In this document: positions 50,366-59,338 of the stretch, one piece after another | How positions within the stretch are numbered: position 1 is the stretch's first letter | Layout: each line of letters starts with the position of its first letter | Assembly (NCBI RefSeq): GCF_004342025.1 | Contig: NZ_SLWN01000001.1 | Coordinates: 479,972-543,971, forward strand | Origin: Kribbella steppae | Lineage (GTDB): Bacteria; Actinomycetota; Actinomycetes; Propionibacteriales; Kribbellaceae | DNA: 64,000 nt | Direction: 5' to 3' | Notes under the pieces: model-generated | Databases searched by the model: none | What the model saw: only the letters and a program-made list of their open reading frames with translations | Told to the model about the DNA's origin: nothing | Made by a program: the position numbers and the translations under genes

Positions 50366-50926
50366 GTGGTGCGACCGGCCTATCCCCTGGTGACTGCGCG
50401 GCTGAAACTGCGGCCCTTTGCGGCCACCGACTTCGAGGACCTGTACGCGATCAACTCGCGACCGGACGTGAACCGCTATCTCTACTCGGAGCCGGGTGAC
50501 GCTGCGCAGGTACGAGAAGTTCTCGATCAGAAGCTCGGCGAGTCGATGCTCGACGAGGTCGGGCAGCGCCTCTCGCTCGCCGTGGTCCGGCCGGAGCTCA
50601 ACCGGGTGATCGGCGAGGTTCACCTGCAGTGGTTGAGCCGGGAGCATCGACAAGGCGAGATCGGGTTCGTGTTCCACCCCGACCATCACGGTCAGGGGTT
50701 CGCCACCGAAGCAGCTGCGGTGGTGCTCCGGCTCGGCTTCGCCGATCTCGGCCTGCACCGGATCATCGCCCGACTCGATGCCCGGAACCTCGGTTCGGCC
50801 CGCGTGCTGGAGAAGCTCGGAATGCGACGCGAGGCGCACTTCGTGCACGACGAGTTCTTCAAGGGCGAATGGGCGGATCAGCTCATCTACGCGATCCTCG
50901 ACGAGGAGTGGACGGCGCGCCGCTGA
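50366..50926 (+). CDS. GNAT-family N-acetyltransferase (RimJ/RimL type)
   Basis: About 186 residues, GNAT_3 family. Signatures: TARLKLRPFAATDFEDLY (9-26), the acceptor strand EIGFVFHPDHHGQGFATEAA (97-116) with the acetyl-CoA pyrophosphate loop, and RIIARLDARNLGSARVLEKLGM (131-152) with the conserved Asn. It acetylates an N-terminal or amino group of an unknown substrate. The GTG start at 50366 is followed by VRPAYPLV. It is 139 bp after the hydrolase gene with the same orientation, but the gap suggests an independent promoter. Confidence 0.9.
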   Translation: MVRPAYPLVTARLKLRPFAATDFEDLYAINSRPDVNRYLYSEPGDAAQVREVLDQKLGESMLDEVGQRLSLAVVRPELNRVIGEVHLQWLSREHRQGEIGFVFHPDHHGQGFATEAAAVVLRLGFADLGLHRIIARLDARNLGSARVLEKLGMRREAHFVHDEFFKGEWADQLIYAILDEEWTARR

Positions 50927-50984
50927 AATCTTGCCGCCAGCGCGATAGGTGCTCTCGGGCACCTGGGCGACACGAATGCCGCCG

Positions 50985-51260
50985 CTACAGGCTGAAGGCG
51001 ATCGAGCGCAGGATCAGTGCAGCGATGAACACCGCTGTGAACGCCAGGTCAATCGACAGCCCGCCGGCACGCACCGGCCGCAACACCCGCCGCACCGGCG
51101 TGATCACCGGCTCCGTCCAGGTATGAGTCAACTCGCGGGCCCGGCTCGCCCGCTGCGGTCCGTTTGCCATAACACCCGACCAGTCCAGCACCATCCGTAC
51201 GATCAACAGCAAGATGAAGGCCGTCAGGGCATACCCGACCAGGGCTCCGATGAGGTTCAT
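50985..51260 (-). CDS. YggT-family membrane protein
   Basis: About 91 residues with two transmembrane helices (3-23 and about 70-90) flanking a YggT loop. The motif WTEPVITPVRRVLRPV in the middle is the family hallmark. YggT proteins usually sit beside sepF and divIVA in the division cluster or act in osmotic response; here the copy is isolated. ATG 51260 has GGAGGAG 6 nt upstream. It is a standalone gene between an acetyltransferase and a RidA gene. Confidence 0.88.
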   Translation of the reverse strand: MNLIGALVGYALTAFILLLIVRMVLDWSGVMANGPQRASRARELTHTWTEPVITPVRRVLRPVRAGGLSIDLAFTAVFIAALILRSIAFSL

Positions 51261-51596
51261 GATCGACTCCTCCGTCACGGCCACACTGGCCGTCTTACAA
51301 GTATCAACGTTGCCCGCCACCCAGGAATGTCCCCATCGCAGTCTTCTTAGCGGACTGTCAGGTCAGTCCAGCCCAAAGCCGGCACTCGAGCCATACGGCA
51401 CCTGGACCCGCGAGCGCCACATGATCCAGGTGTACGCCGACGAGACGAGCGCCCGGCGTCGCTACCGCCGCAACGTCCGGACAGACACCTGCGGCGATGT
51501 TCGCCCGAACGGCGTACCGGCAAACCTGGAGGCGCGAACACCGCTTCTGTCGTGGTGATATTCGTGGCCTGACTTGGCTCCGGCTGGGAGCGGCCG
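51261..51596. other. 336-bp gene-free stretch
   Basis: It holds the YggT promoter on its left. A plus-strand frame (51421-51558, MIQVYADETSARRRY...) is open but short and without a ribosome site, so I do not call it. Nothing else is visible. Confidence 0.5.
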
Positions 51597-51977
51597 TTAC
51601 CCGACGAAGGCGGTCATCCGGATCGAGACGAGCAGTCCAGGCAGGTCGACACCGAGCTTGGCGACGTAGCGAGTCGGCGGCTCGGATCCGAACCACCGCG
51701 CGTATTCCTCGTTCAGGCCGGCGAAGTCGGCAGGGTCTGTGAGCAGTACGCCCACCTCGATGACGTCGTCCAGGCTGGCGCCGCCGGCCTGGAGGATCGC
51801 CTCGCAATTCGTCAGCGCCTGACGTGTCTGAGCTTGGATGGTGTTGTCGACGAGGCTGCCGGTGCTCGGGTCGATGCCGACGATGCCCGAGACGAGCACG
51901 TGAGGTCCGGCCTTGACTCCCTGGCTGTAGAGCGGCGAACTCGGCGCGTTCGCGGTCGTGATGATCTGCCGTGCCAT
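51597..51977 (-). CDS. RidA/YjgF family enamine/imine deaminase
   Basis: About 126 residues, YjgF/YER057c/UK114 fold, trimeric. It hydrolyses reactive 2-aminoacrylate-type enamines formed by PLP enzymes. Signatures: YSQGVKAGPHVLVSGIVG (18-35), QTRQALTNCEAILQAGGASLDDV and the C-terminal IRMTAFVG. The usual RidA arginine (near residue 105) reads within EPPTRYVAK. ATG 51977 follows CGGGAGGACC. It is monocistronic and minus-strand like its neighbour. Confidence 0.93.
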   Translation of the reverse strand: MARQIITTANAPSSPLYSQGVKAGPHVLVSGIVGIDPSTGSLVDNTIQAQTRQALTNCEAILQAGGASLDDVIEVGVLLTDPADFAGLNEEYARWFGSEPPTRYVAKLGVDLPGLLVSIRMTAFVG

Positions 51978-52233
51978 GACGGTCCTCCCGGTTTCTCCCG
52001 CATTCCATCCGCCAGAGCAGCATCGCAGGTTCCGCGTCCCAGCACCCTCAGATGCCCGTGCGCGGTTAGTTGTGGTCAGGTTGCCGCGGGCTACGACCTG
52101 TCACAGTGCAACTACGACCGATCAGTAGGTGACGACCGAACGACGCCGTGGAGGGGCTTCGGCTCGGGGGCAGTGGCGATGCGGTACGAGCCCAGAAGGT
52201 AGCCATCGGCCTTGCCGCTTCGCGGTGTTATCG

Positions 52234-52680
52234 TTACTCAATTCGCCTATATATAATTGCGTCATCGCCACCGTCGTCCGGATAGTGCCAGGTGCCGACG
52301 TACTCAGAGTTGTCATCATTGAATCTAGCCTCAAAGTAAGTATCTGACTCTTTGTCGGCCAGGCCGACGCGCATCTTTTGGCCATCCAGCACCCACGTGT
52401 AGGTGGATTCATCGCCCATGGTGTCCATGTAGCGAGCCCGCAGTGTGTCGGTGTCTTGATCGTAGGCAACGTGCTGAATGACCTTCATCTTGGTGCCACT
52501 CACGACAAAATCTACATCCATGACCAGAAGAAGACCTCCCCGCATGGACTTATATTCAGCCTCGCCGTCGATTTCCGGTCCTTTGACTCGCCATTTCCCG
52601 CTCAAGCGCTCAGTTAGCTCGGCAAGCTTGGGGTTCGGCCCCATTGGCGTCTGTATGCGCGCATTGTCCTTGGCTGTCAA
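52234..52680 (-). CDS. DUF1579-like protein with unusually low G+C
   Basis: About 148 residues, a single soluble beta-barrel-type domain matching DUF1579-like proteins: LSGKWRVKGPEIDGEAEYKS (27-46), LLLVMDVDFVVSG, ARYMDTMGDESTYTWVLDG and VGTWHYPDDGG. Function is unknown; relatives may bind small lipophilic ligands. The coding strand is close to half G+C, and codons such as ATA and TAA appear, unlike the roughly 70% in neighbours, so recent transfer from a lower-GC host is probable. No ribosome site of note; ATG 52680 starts MTAKDNARIQ. It is isolated from its neighbours. Confidence 0.75.
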   Translation of the reverse strand: MTAKDNARIQTPMGPNPKLAELTERLSGKWRVKGPEIDGEAEYKSMRGGLLLVMDVDFVVSGTKMKVIQHVAYDQDTDTLRARYMDTMGDESTYTWVLDGQKMRVGLADKESDTYFEARFNDDNSEYVGTWHYPDDGGDDAIIYRRIE

Positions 52681-52940
52681 AGTGTGAATCCTTTCTTGTT
52701 GGCCTCAACACCGCAGCAACCCCTGGCGGTGCGGCACGCATGCGGATGGTGACCGATCAGAGCCTGCATCTGCGCGGCCAGCGCGAGCGTGCCGAGGCTA
52801 ATATCTACAGCTCCAAGGGTCGCGCCACTCGAGACCACTCAGTCTGGCCATTCCGACTTTCAAGACACTTTCAAACGTCCTCAAGGACGGTCGGTACGGC
52901 CTGGCAGCTATGTGTGGTCGATCTGCCTCGGTTGTGACGA

Positions 52941-54830
52941 CTACGGGGTGACGATGGCGAAGTCCTGGTCGCCAGGATCCAGTACTGCCGTGAGCCGGCC
53001 GAGGGTGGAGGCGTCACCTGTCAGCTTGATGCCTGCGGCCGCGAGGCTGTCTGCCGATAGGCCACCCTGGGCGAGCGTAGGCAGGGCGCGGCGGGTGGTG
53101 GTCAGAGCGGCGTCCGCGTCACCGGGCTGCGGCCGCGCGCTGTAGGTGAGCACACCGTTTGCGAGCCGGAGCCGGTAGCGCTCGTCGGTGTCGGTGAGGA
53201 TGACGTCGATGCTGAGCTGTTCGTCCCAGGCGGCGGGACCGTTGACCTGGATTGCGATGGCGTCGAACAGCATGGCCGGGGTGAGTTGTCCGATGACGTC
53301 GGGGGCGGTGGTCTCGGTCGGGGTGCCGAACTGTCCGTCGCGCAGCTCGGTGGCACCGGAGAGATAGAAGTCGCGCCAGGTGCCGTTCTCGGAGCCATAC
53401 CCGAGCTGCTCGTAGGTATCTGCCAGGACCTCCCGTGCGGGGGCGTGGTCGGGCTGGGCGAACACGGCGTGGTTGGCCAGCTCCGCGGCCCAGCGGTAGT
53501 CGCCGGCGTCGAACGCGTTGCGAGCTCCCTGAACGACGGCATCGATGCCGCCGGCGAGGTCGACGTACCGCCTGGCTCGCTCGACCGGGGTGTGCTCCCA
53601 CAGGTGCGCCGGGTTGCCGTCGAACCAGCCGAGATAACGCTGATAGATCGCCTTCACGTTGTGGCTGATCGAACCGTAGTAGCCGCGCGTGTTCCAGGCA
53701 TTCTCCAGCGCCGGCGGCAGAACCATCTCCTCGGCGATCTCTGGTCCGACCAGACCCTTGTTCAGCAGCCGCAGGGTCTGGTCGTGGAGGTAGGCGTACA
53801 GGTCGCGCTGAGTAGCGAGGAACTCGACGACGCGGTCGTTGCCCCAGGTCGGCCAGTGGTGAGAGGCGAAGACGACCTCGACCTCAGCGCCGAACAGGTC
53901 GATGGTCTCGGTGAGATACTTCGACCATCCGTTTGGGTCGCGGACGAGAGCGCCGCGCAGGGTGAGCAGGTTGTGCAGCGTGTGCGTGGCGTCCTCCGCA
54001 GCACACAGCGCCCTGAAGGCGGGCAGGTAGACCAGGAACTCCGACGGCGCCTCGGTGTCGGGCGCCATCTGGAACACCATGCGGACGCCGTCGACGGTCT
54101 CTTCGTGGCCGGTCGTGGTGACAATGTCGGTCGGTTCCATGAGGGAGATGGTGCCGATCGAGACAGTCTGGCCGAGCCCGGCACCCACTCCGCCCCGCGG
54201 GCCGCGGGCCAGTGCCGCGCCGTACATGTAACCGGCACGCCGGTTCATCGCCGTGCCCGCGTAGACATTCTCGGCGACGGCGTGCTCCAGGAACCCCTCC
54301 GGCGCGAAGATCCGCACCTGCCCGGACTCGACCTCCTCCTGGGAGACGAAGCCCCGGATACCGCCGAAGTGGTCGGCGTGGGAGTGCGTGATCACGACAG
54401 CCTTGATCGGCCGGTCGCCCCGGTGCTTGCGGTAGAGAGCGAGCGCAGCCGCGCCAGTCTCTACCGACAGCAGCGTGTCGATGACGATGATGCCCTCGTC
54501 GCCCTCAACGATCGAGGTGTTCGACAGGTCCATGCCGCGCACCTGGTAGATGCCCGGGACGACCTCGAACAGGCCGTCGACCGCGGCCAGCTGGGACTGC
54601 CGCCACAGGCTCGCGTGAACCGTGTCCGGGCAGTCGCCCGCCAAGAAGTCATAGGTGGAGTTGTCCCACAGCACCGTGCCGTCCCCGGCGACGACAGGCT
54701 CCTCGATCGGTGAGATCAGACCGCGATTCGCGTCCTCGAAGTCCCGAGTATCGGAGAACGGCAAGGACCCGACGGCATCCTTGTGCTGGGAACGGATGGC
54801 TGCACTGGCATCACGGGGAGTCGACGTCAT
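52941..54830 (-). CDS. Alkyl/aryl sulfatase of the metallo-beta-lactamase fold (BDS1/SdsA1-like)
   Basis: About 629 residues. An N-terminal metallo-beta-lactamase domain carries the zinc motif VITHSHADHFGGIRGF near residues 165-180, plus HxxHW (FASHHWPTWGNDRVVEF). A helical dimerisation part and a C-terminal SCP2-like domain (after about 500, with AIAIQVNGPAAWDEQ) complete the SdsA1-type architecture. It hydrolyses primary or secondary alkyl sulfates such as dodecyl sulfate. ATG 54830 starts MTSTPRDASAA, which matches intracellular members; no signal peptide is seen. It stands alone. Confidence 0.93.
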   Translation of the reverse strand: MTSTPRDASAAIRSQHKDAVGSLPFSDTRDFEDANRGLISPIEEPVVAGDGTVLWDNSTYDFLAGDCPDTVHASLWRQSQLAAVDGLFEVVPGIYQVRGMDLSNTSIVEGDEGIIVIDTLLSVETGAAALALYRKHRGDRPIKAVVITHSHADHFGGIRGFVSQEEVESGQVRIFAPEGFLEHAVAENVYAGTAMNRRAGYMYGAALARGPRGGVGAGLGQTVSIGTISLMEPTDIVTTTGHEETVDGVRMVFQMAPDTEAPSEFLVYLPAFRALCAAEDATHTLHNLLTLRGALVRDPNGWSKYLTETIDLFGAEVEVVFASHHWPTWGNDRVVEFLATQRDLYAYLHDQTLRLLNKGLVGPEIAEEMVLPPALENAWNTRGYYGSISHNVKAIYQRYLGWFDGNPAHLWEHTPVERARRYVDLAGGIDAVVQGARNAFDAGDYRWAAELANHAVFAQPDHAPAREVLADTYEQLGYGSENGTWRDFYLSGATELRDGQFGTPTETTAPDVIGQLTPAMLFDAIAIQVNGPAAWDEQLSIDVILTDTDERYRLRLANGVLTYSARPQPGDADAALTTTRRALPTLAQGGLSADSLAAAGIKLTGDASTLGRLTAVLDPGDQDFAIVTP

Positions 54831-55030
54831 GTCCTGAGCCTGAACGGAAAACCGAGCGCGTCGAATCATCCGAGGAGGATGATCCCCGGATCTCGTTGTC
54901 TGCCGGCCCGCCCGGGACGGATATCCACGTCTGAAGCCGATCCCCACAACACCCTGTGAGTGACGGCCAACGACCACCGCTTAGGGCACGTAAAGGGCAC
55001 GCGGCTGGAGGCTCGAGAGAAGATGGTGCG

Positions 55031-55390
55031 ATGCCGGAACGACACTCACGCAGCGTGCCAGGCGGCCGAGCTTTCTACCTGACCGAGCGCCTCTGGAAGT
55101 TGGCCGAAGATCTTCCGGTCGAAGCTGTACCGATCGACACCATCCAGGAGTTCGACGAGGATTGCTGGTTCGGAGGTACGCCGGTCACGTGCCGAATGGT
55201 CGCCCGCCATGCCGACCGCATCCAAAAGGCTGATCTCAGCTATCCAGTGATCTTGTCAGCGGACGGGCGCTTGATGGACGGTGGGCACAGGATCGCAAAG
55301 GCCTGGCTCAACGGGACGACGACTATCGATGCGGTTCGGTTCAACATCGACCCTGAGCCTGACTACATCGAATGGGACCCCACCACCTGA
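55031..55390 (+). CDS. ParB/Srx-fold small protein
   Basis: About 119 residues. A ParB-like signature appears: IDTIQEFDEDCWFGG, VPIDTI at the start of the fold, then SYPVILSADGRLMDGGHRIAKAWLNG, where DGGHRIxKA is the ParB/sulfiredoxin nucleotide-binding motif (R near residue 88). It has no partition HTH, so it is a standalone ParB-N-like domain as found in phage and island proteins. ATG 55031 follows GAGAGAAG. There is no ParA gene nearby. It may be an accessory or phage-derived protein. Confidence 0.7.
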   Translation: MPERHSRSVPGGRAFYLTERLWKLAEDLPVEAVPIDTIQEFDEDCWFGGTPVTCRMVARHADRIQKADLSYPVILSADGRLMDGGHRIAKAWLNGTTTIDAVRFNIDPEPDYIEWDPTT

Positions 55391-55459
55391 ACCCGCGTCT
55401 CCAGCCGATACATGACTGGTGACATGAGCTGTGTGGCGGTCAGCGCTTCGCGGGTTGGT

Positions 55460-56221
55460 TCAGGGGGCGTCGGCTCTGAGGCAGGTGATGTTGCCTTTGA
55501 AGGGGCCTTGCTGGGAGACGACTTGGAAGCCGGCGTGGACGAGTTCGTCTCGTAGTGCCGTGGGTGGCAGGTGGCGTCGGTGAGGTCGGTACCACGTGCC
55601 GTCGATCTCGACCGCGTCTTGTCTCGATCCGGCGGGCGGTACCTCCTCGTAGCAGATCCCGGTGGTGGTGTCGTGTCGGAAGCCGGGTTCGTAGATGCGG
55701 TCAGGCTCATACGTGGCTGTGGAGATGAGGTAGTAGCCGTCGCGCTTGAGACGTGCGCGGACGGCGGCGAAGAGGGCAGCTCTGTCGGCGTCGGTAACGA
55801 TCGATTGAAGGCAATAGCTGTCGACGATGAGGTCATATTGTTTGCGGACCGGCTCGTCTGCCAGCGCGCAGACGTCTTGTACGCCGAACGTGACTTCTAT
55901 GCCACGTTGCTGCGCGAACCGTCGAGCGAGTGTGATCGCCTCGGGAATGAGGTCGAATGCGTCCACCTGGAACCCTTGCGCCGCTAGGAAGCACGCGGTT
56001 AGTCCAGTGCCGCAACCATATTCCAGTACGTCGACCTCAGACGGCGAGGGCAGGTTGAGGCGCGGAAGGATGTGTTCGAGGAAAGCCCGGTTCGAGAAGG
56101 CTTCGAAATCATCCGGCCGGCTCTCCTCGAAGAGGTCGTTCCACTGGGTCATCCCCTCCTGCTGGAGCCGCCGATATGCAGCTTCGTGCTCGGCGTAGTA
56201 GTACCTCACGAAGACCTCCAT
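55460..56221 (-). CDS. Class I SAM-dependent methyltransferase
   Basis: About 253 residues with a Rossmann methyltransferase fold. SAM motif I reads VDVLEYGCGTGLTACFLAAQGF (72-93 region), followed by the acidic VDAFDLIPEAITLAR and DLIVDSYCLQSIV. The N-terminus (VRYYYAEHEAAYRRLQ) and the C-terminus with HRRHLPPTALRDEL are outside the core and may bind the substrate, a small molecule or tRNA. The start ATG 56221 gives MEVFVRYYY; GTG 56239 is an alternative. It is minus-strand, convergent with the ParB-like gene with 69 bp between. Confidence 0.87.
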   Translation of the reverse strand: MEVFVRYYYAEHEAAYRRLQQEGMTQWNDLFEESRPDDFEAFSNRAFLEHILPRLNLPSPSEVDVLEYGCGTGLTACFLAAQGFQVDAFDLIPEAITLARRFAQQRGIEVTFGVQDVCALADEPVRKQYDLIVDSYCLQSIVTDADRAALFAAVRARLKRDGYYLISTATYEPDRIYEPGFRHDTTTGICYEEVPPAGSRQDAVEIDGTWYRPHRRHLPPTALRDELVHAGFQVVSQQGPFKGNITCLRADAP

Positions 56222-56402
56222 GGTCGCCTTGCTGGACACTACGTCGACCTGTCGTCCGCGCGCAGCCGGATTACGGGCCGGAGCGGATCGGGTCAAGGGT
56301 CGAAGGTCGCGGCGCTGTCCGGCTCGCGCCGTGCGAGCATTCGAGGGGACCGGCGGCGGCTGACCGGAGGCCGGGGGAAGTGACAGCAGATCAGGAGACA
56401 GC

Positions 56403-56984
56403 ATGCCCGAGCCCATCACCCAGCACGGCATCAAGATCGCCGGCGAGAATCCGATGATCATTCTCTATCGGCCCGGCAGCGACGACATCGTCGTCCTGGT
56501 GAGCATGTGGACAGCGCGCTACTCGCCCGTCGGCTCGGGTCGGGCGCTGCTGATCTGGGCCGATCCTGACGAGTCAGGACTCGGCTCCGACGCGCCGATC
56601 GGGATGTACGCCGACAACCCGGAGCTGGCCGAGTACGTCTGGGAGCACTTCTATCGCGACTACGACAGGATCCGTGGACGCGGCATCGAGACCGGCCCGC
56701 CGGTTCCGGCCCGGTTCGTCGAGGTCTCCGGCGGCGACCGGTTTCACCGGATCTCGTGCGTCGCCGCCACCACCACGATCGAGCTCGAGTGGCGCGACGT
56801 ACTCGACTACTTCCAGGTGACGACGCGCCTCACCGGGTTCGAGACCTCGGCCGTCGCCGGCCCGTGCGCCGCGGCCGAGGTGCGCGTGAACGGTGTTGCG
56901 GCGCGCGGCGAGATCCACCAGCCGGAGGGATGGTTCGGCAGCTCCGCGGCCCTGGCGTTCGCCGAGATCTGGCGCGAGATCTGA
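56403..56984 (+). CDS. Conserved hypothetical protein
   Basis: About 193 residues, soluble, unknown. The sequence starts MPEPITQHGIKIAGENP and has a beta-rich fold with IILYRPGSDDIVVLVSMWTARYSPVGSGRALLIW, a segment with hydrophobic strands; no catalytic motif is clear. A conserved HRISCVAATTTIELEWRDV segment is followed by a C-terminal GWFGSSAALAFAEIWREI. ATG 56403 has CAGGAG 5 nt upstream. It is divergent from the methyltransferase gene, and followed by 285 bp with no gene before the secreted protein. Confidence 0.7.
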   Translation: MPEPITQHGIKIAGENPMIILYRPGSDDIVVLVSMWTARYSPVGSGRALLIWADPDESGLGSDAPIGMYADNPELAEYVWEHFYRDYDRIRGRGIETGPPVPARFVEVSGGDRFHRISCVAATTTIELEWRDVLDYFQVTTRLTGFETSAVAGPCAAAEVRVNGVAARGEIHQPEGWFGSSAALAFAEIWREI

Positions 56985-57269
56985 CCCCGCGCCAGCCGAC
57001 CGCACAACCCAGATCTGCACGACCTTCGAGACGCGCTGTTGCGTCAGCTGACCCATCGGTCGACCCGCCGTCCATCGACTCGTTGCCGCAAGCAACCTCG
57101 CGAGCATCAGACTCGCCGGCCGCCGGACGAGCCCCGGTCCTGAGCACGGGAGTTACTCAGGACCGAGAGTGACGGCTGTTCCCAACCGTGCGGAGTCTCT
57201 GCTCCCCCGCGCCGTTCGAGGGCCGGCGAGCAGCAGACGGTGAGCGGTCATCGGCAGGTGGCTCGGGGA

Positions 57270-57764
57270 CTAGCTTTCCGAGCGGCAGACCTCGCCCTGG
57301 ATCGTGGTGACGAACTGGTCGACCTCGAAGTGCTGATTGAGGTACGTAAAACCGGTCGCGCCCTCGTAACGGCCGGTGCCGCCGGTGAACTCCTGGGTAC
57401 CGCCGGCGTGGCCGAGGCCGGTGGCGGTGTCGACGTTGCCGATGCTCGTCTCGAGCGCCGTGAGCGTCGATCCGTCCTTGAAAGTGACGGTGAACGTCCC
57501 GCTGACTGCGCGATAGCCGGGTGATGTCGCCGGCGCATCGGCACGAGAGCCGAGCACGAACACGGTAGTCCCGTTGAAGCCGTGCTTGCCGCGGACAGTG
57601 CCGACCACGCAGGCCTGGCTCGGGGGCGGGCAGCCCTCCGTGACGACCTTGTCGTAGATCGTCGCGTCGATCTGGTCGCAGCGGGGGGACGCGTTGGCCA
57701 GGGACGTGCCGGCGACGGCGCCGGCGGTGGCGATGGCGAACGCGGCGATGCGCAGGGATCTCAT
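57270..57764 (-). CDS. Secreted allene-oxide-cyclase-barrel-like protein
   Basis: About 164 residues. A signal peptide (MRSLRIAAFAIATAGAVAGTS, cleavage near NASPR) is followed by an eight-stranded barrel-like domain with GTFTVTFKDGSTLTALETSIG and GGTQEFTGGTGRYEGATG, which recalls allene oxide cyclase-like and DUF3224-type proteins. Two cysteines (CPPPSQAC) and a terminal Cys suggest disulfides. Function is unknown. It is minus-strand, 94 bp downstream of the MocR gene and probably separately transcribed. Confidence 0.75.
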   Translation of the reverse strand: MRSLRIAAFAIATAGAVAGTSLANASPRCDQIDATIYDKVVTEGCPPPSQACVVGTVRGKHGFNGTTVFVLGSRADAPATSPGYRAVSGTFTVTFKDGSTLTALETSIGNVDTATGLGHAGGTQEFTGGTGRYEGATGFTYLNQHFEVDQFVTTIQGEVCRSES

Positions 57765-57859
57765 CGGGCCTCCAGTCGTGGGTGTCCGCAGCAGCGTAGG
57801 AACGGTGCCGACCCGGTGGAGGCGCCGATTCGCGGCGTACTGCGCCAGTCCAATCTCGA

Positions 57860-59266
57860 TCAGATAACGCGACGCAGCGTGGCGAGTCCGTCCGGGATCT
57901 GGTCGGTCGAGATGGCGCCGTACCCGAAAACGAAACCGCTCGGACCGGGACCCTCGATCCCCCAGCGCGAGATCGTCCCGAGGTTCACCCCCTCCGCAAG
58001 AGCGCGCGCTGCGAGGATCGTGTCAGGCGGTTGTCCGGGCGTGAGCAACGCGGCCATGTGCGTCCCGCCGCTGGACTCGATCGGCTCGAGGACACCGGCG
58101 AAGTGCTCACGCAGAGTGCCGATCAGCAGGTGGTGCCGACGCTCGTACGAACGCCGCATCCGCCGGATGTGGCGAGCCAGGTCGCCGTCCTCGATGAAGG
58201 CTGCGAGCGCGGCCTGCAAGTGACCGCCTGTGCCGTAGTCGGCGACGAACTTCGCGCGGCGCGCGGCTTCACCCAGCGTCGCCGGTACGCCGAGGAACCC
58301 GACCCGCAGCGCCGGCAGCAGCGTCTTGGAGAAGGACCCGACGTACAGGACGCGCCCCTCCGTGTCGGTCGCCTGCAGCGGCGTGAGCGGACGTCCGGTG
58401 AAGCGGAACTCCGAGTCGTAGTCGTCCTCGACGATCGCCGCGTCGTTCCGGGCAGCCCACGCGAGCAGCGCGGTACGACGTGACTCGGACATCGGCATGC
58501 CGAGCGGGAACTGGTGCGACGGCGTGACGTACACCATCCGCGTCCCGGCCGGAATCCGGTCGGCAACCAGCCCTTCGCTGTCGACGGGCACCCCGACGAC
58601 GCGGGCTCCGTGCGCGAGGAATCCACGGTAGGCCGGCAGGTAACCAGGGTCCTCGACTGCCACCGTGTCGCCCGGTTCGAGCAGAACGCGCGCGGCGATG
58701 TCGAACGCCTGCTGCGCACCCGTCGTGATCACCAGTTGCTCCGACGCGATTCGGACACCGCGACTCACCACTAGATGCCGCGCGAGCGCATCACGCAGCC
58801 GGGCCGAGCCCGCCGGGTCGGCGTAGTTGACGTCGGTGCGGGTGCGCAACTGATCGTTGAGCAGCGCTCGCCAGCGCGCGAACGGGAACCGGGTGCGCGC
58901 GGGGACCCCGACCGTGAAGTCGAACTCGGTCGCCGGCGCGGTGAGATCTGGAACGGCGAGATGCTCGGCGCTCCAGATCGCCCGCGGCCGCAGCGGGGAT
59001 GCGGCTGGCGCGGCCGGAGCGGGAATTCGTTGCCCGGTGACGACCGTTCCGATCCCGGCGCGCGAGCGGATCAGCCCGTGCGCGGCGAGCCGCTCGTACG
59101 CCGCGACCACCGTCGCCCGCGACACCGACAGCCGCGCAGCGAGCTCACGGGAGGACGGCAGCACCGTTCCCGCGGGCAAGGCGTCGGTGCTGATGCGCTC
59201 ATGCAATTGTGCATAGATCTGCTCCGCCAGCCCGCCCTCCTCACCCAGATGCAAATGCAGATCCAT
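57860..59266 (-). CDS. MocR-family regulator (GntR HTH fused to class-I PLP aminotransferase)
   Basis: About 468 residues. A GntR winged-helix domain (residues 10-75: PAGTVLPSSRELAARLSVSRATVVAAYERL) is joined to an aminotransferase-like PLP domain, with the Schiff-base lysine in VLYVGSFSKTLLPALRVG near residue 300 and the N-terminal PLP loop TTGAQQAFDIAARVL. MocR proteins sense PLP or amino-acid adducts, often for vitamin B6, ectoine or GABA pathways; the target is not evident. ATG 59266 starts MDLHLHLGEE. It is the last gene of the minus-strand group with the epimerase and membrane protein upstream. Confidence 0.92.
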   Translation of the reverse strand: MDLHLHLGEEGGLAEQIYAQLHERISTDALPAGTVLPSSRELAARLSVSRATVVAAYERLAAHGLIRSRAGIGTVVTGQRIPAPAAPAASPLRPRAIWSAEHLAVPDLTAPATEFDFTVGVPARTRFPFARWRALLNDQLRTRTDVNYADPAGSARLRDALARHLVVSRGVRIASEQLVITTGAQQAFDIAARVLLEPGDTVAVEDPGYLPAYRGFLAHGARVVGVPVDSEGLVADRIPAGTRMVYVTPSHQFPLGMPMSESRRTALLAWAARNDAAIVEDDYDSEFRFTGRPLTPLQATDTEGRVLYVGSFSKTLLPALRVGFLGVPATLGEAARRAKFVADYGTGGHLQAALAAFIEDGDLARHIRRMRRSYERRHHLLIGTLREHFAGVLEPIESSGGTHMAALLTPGQPPDTILAARALAEGVNLGTISRWGIEGPGPSGFVFGYGAISTDQIPDGLATLRRVI

Positions 59267-59338
59267 CCCGGCATTCTCGCCAACAGCCCAGCTCACGCTG
59301 AACCCGCCCTCCGGCGGGCAGGCGGGGGTCAGCTTGGG

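Noticed and set aside
51421..51558. Short plus-strand frame between YggT and RidA genes
   Set aside because: No ribosome site and no recognisable feature in 46 residues.
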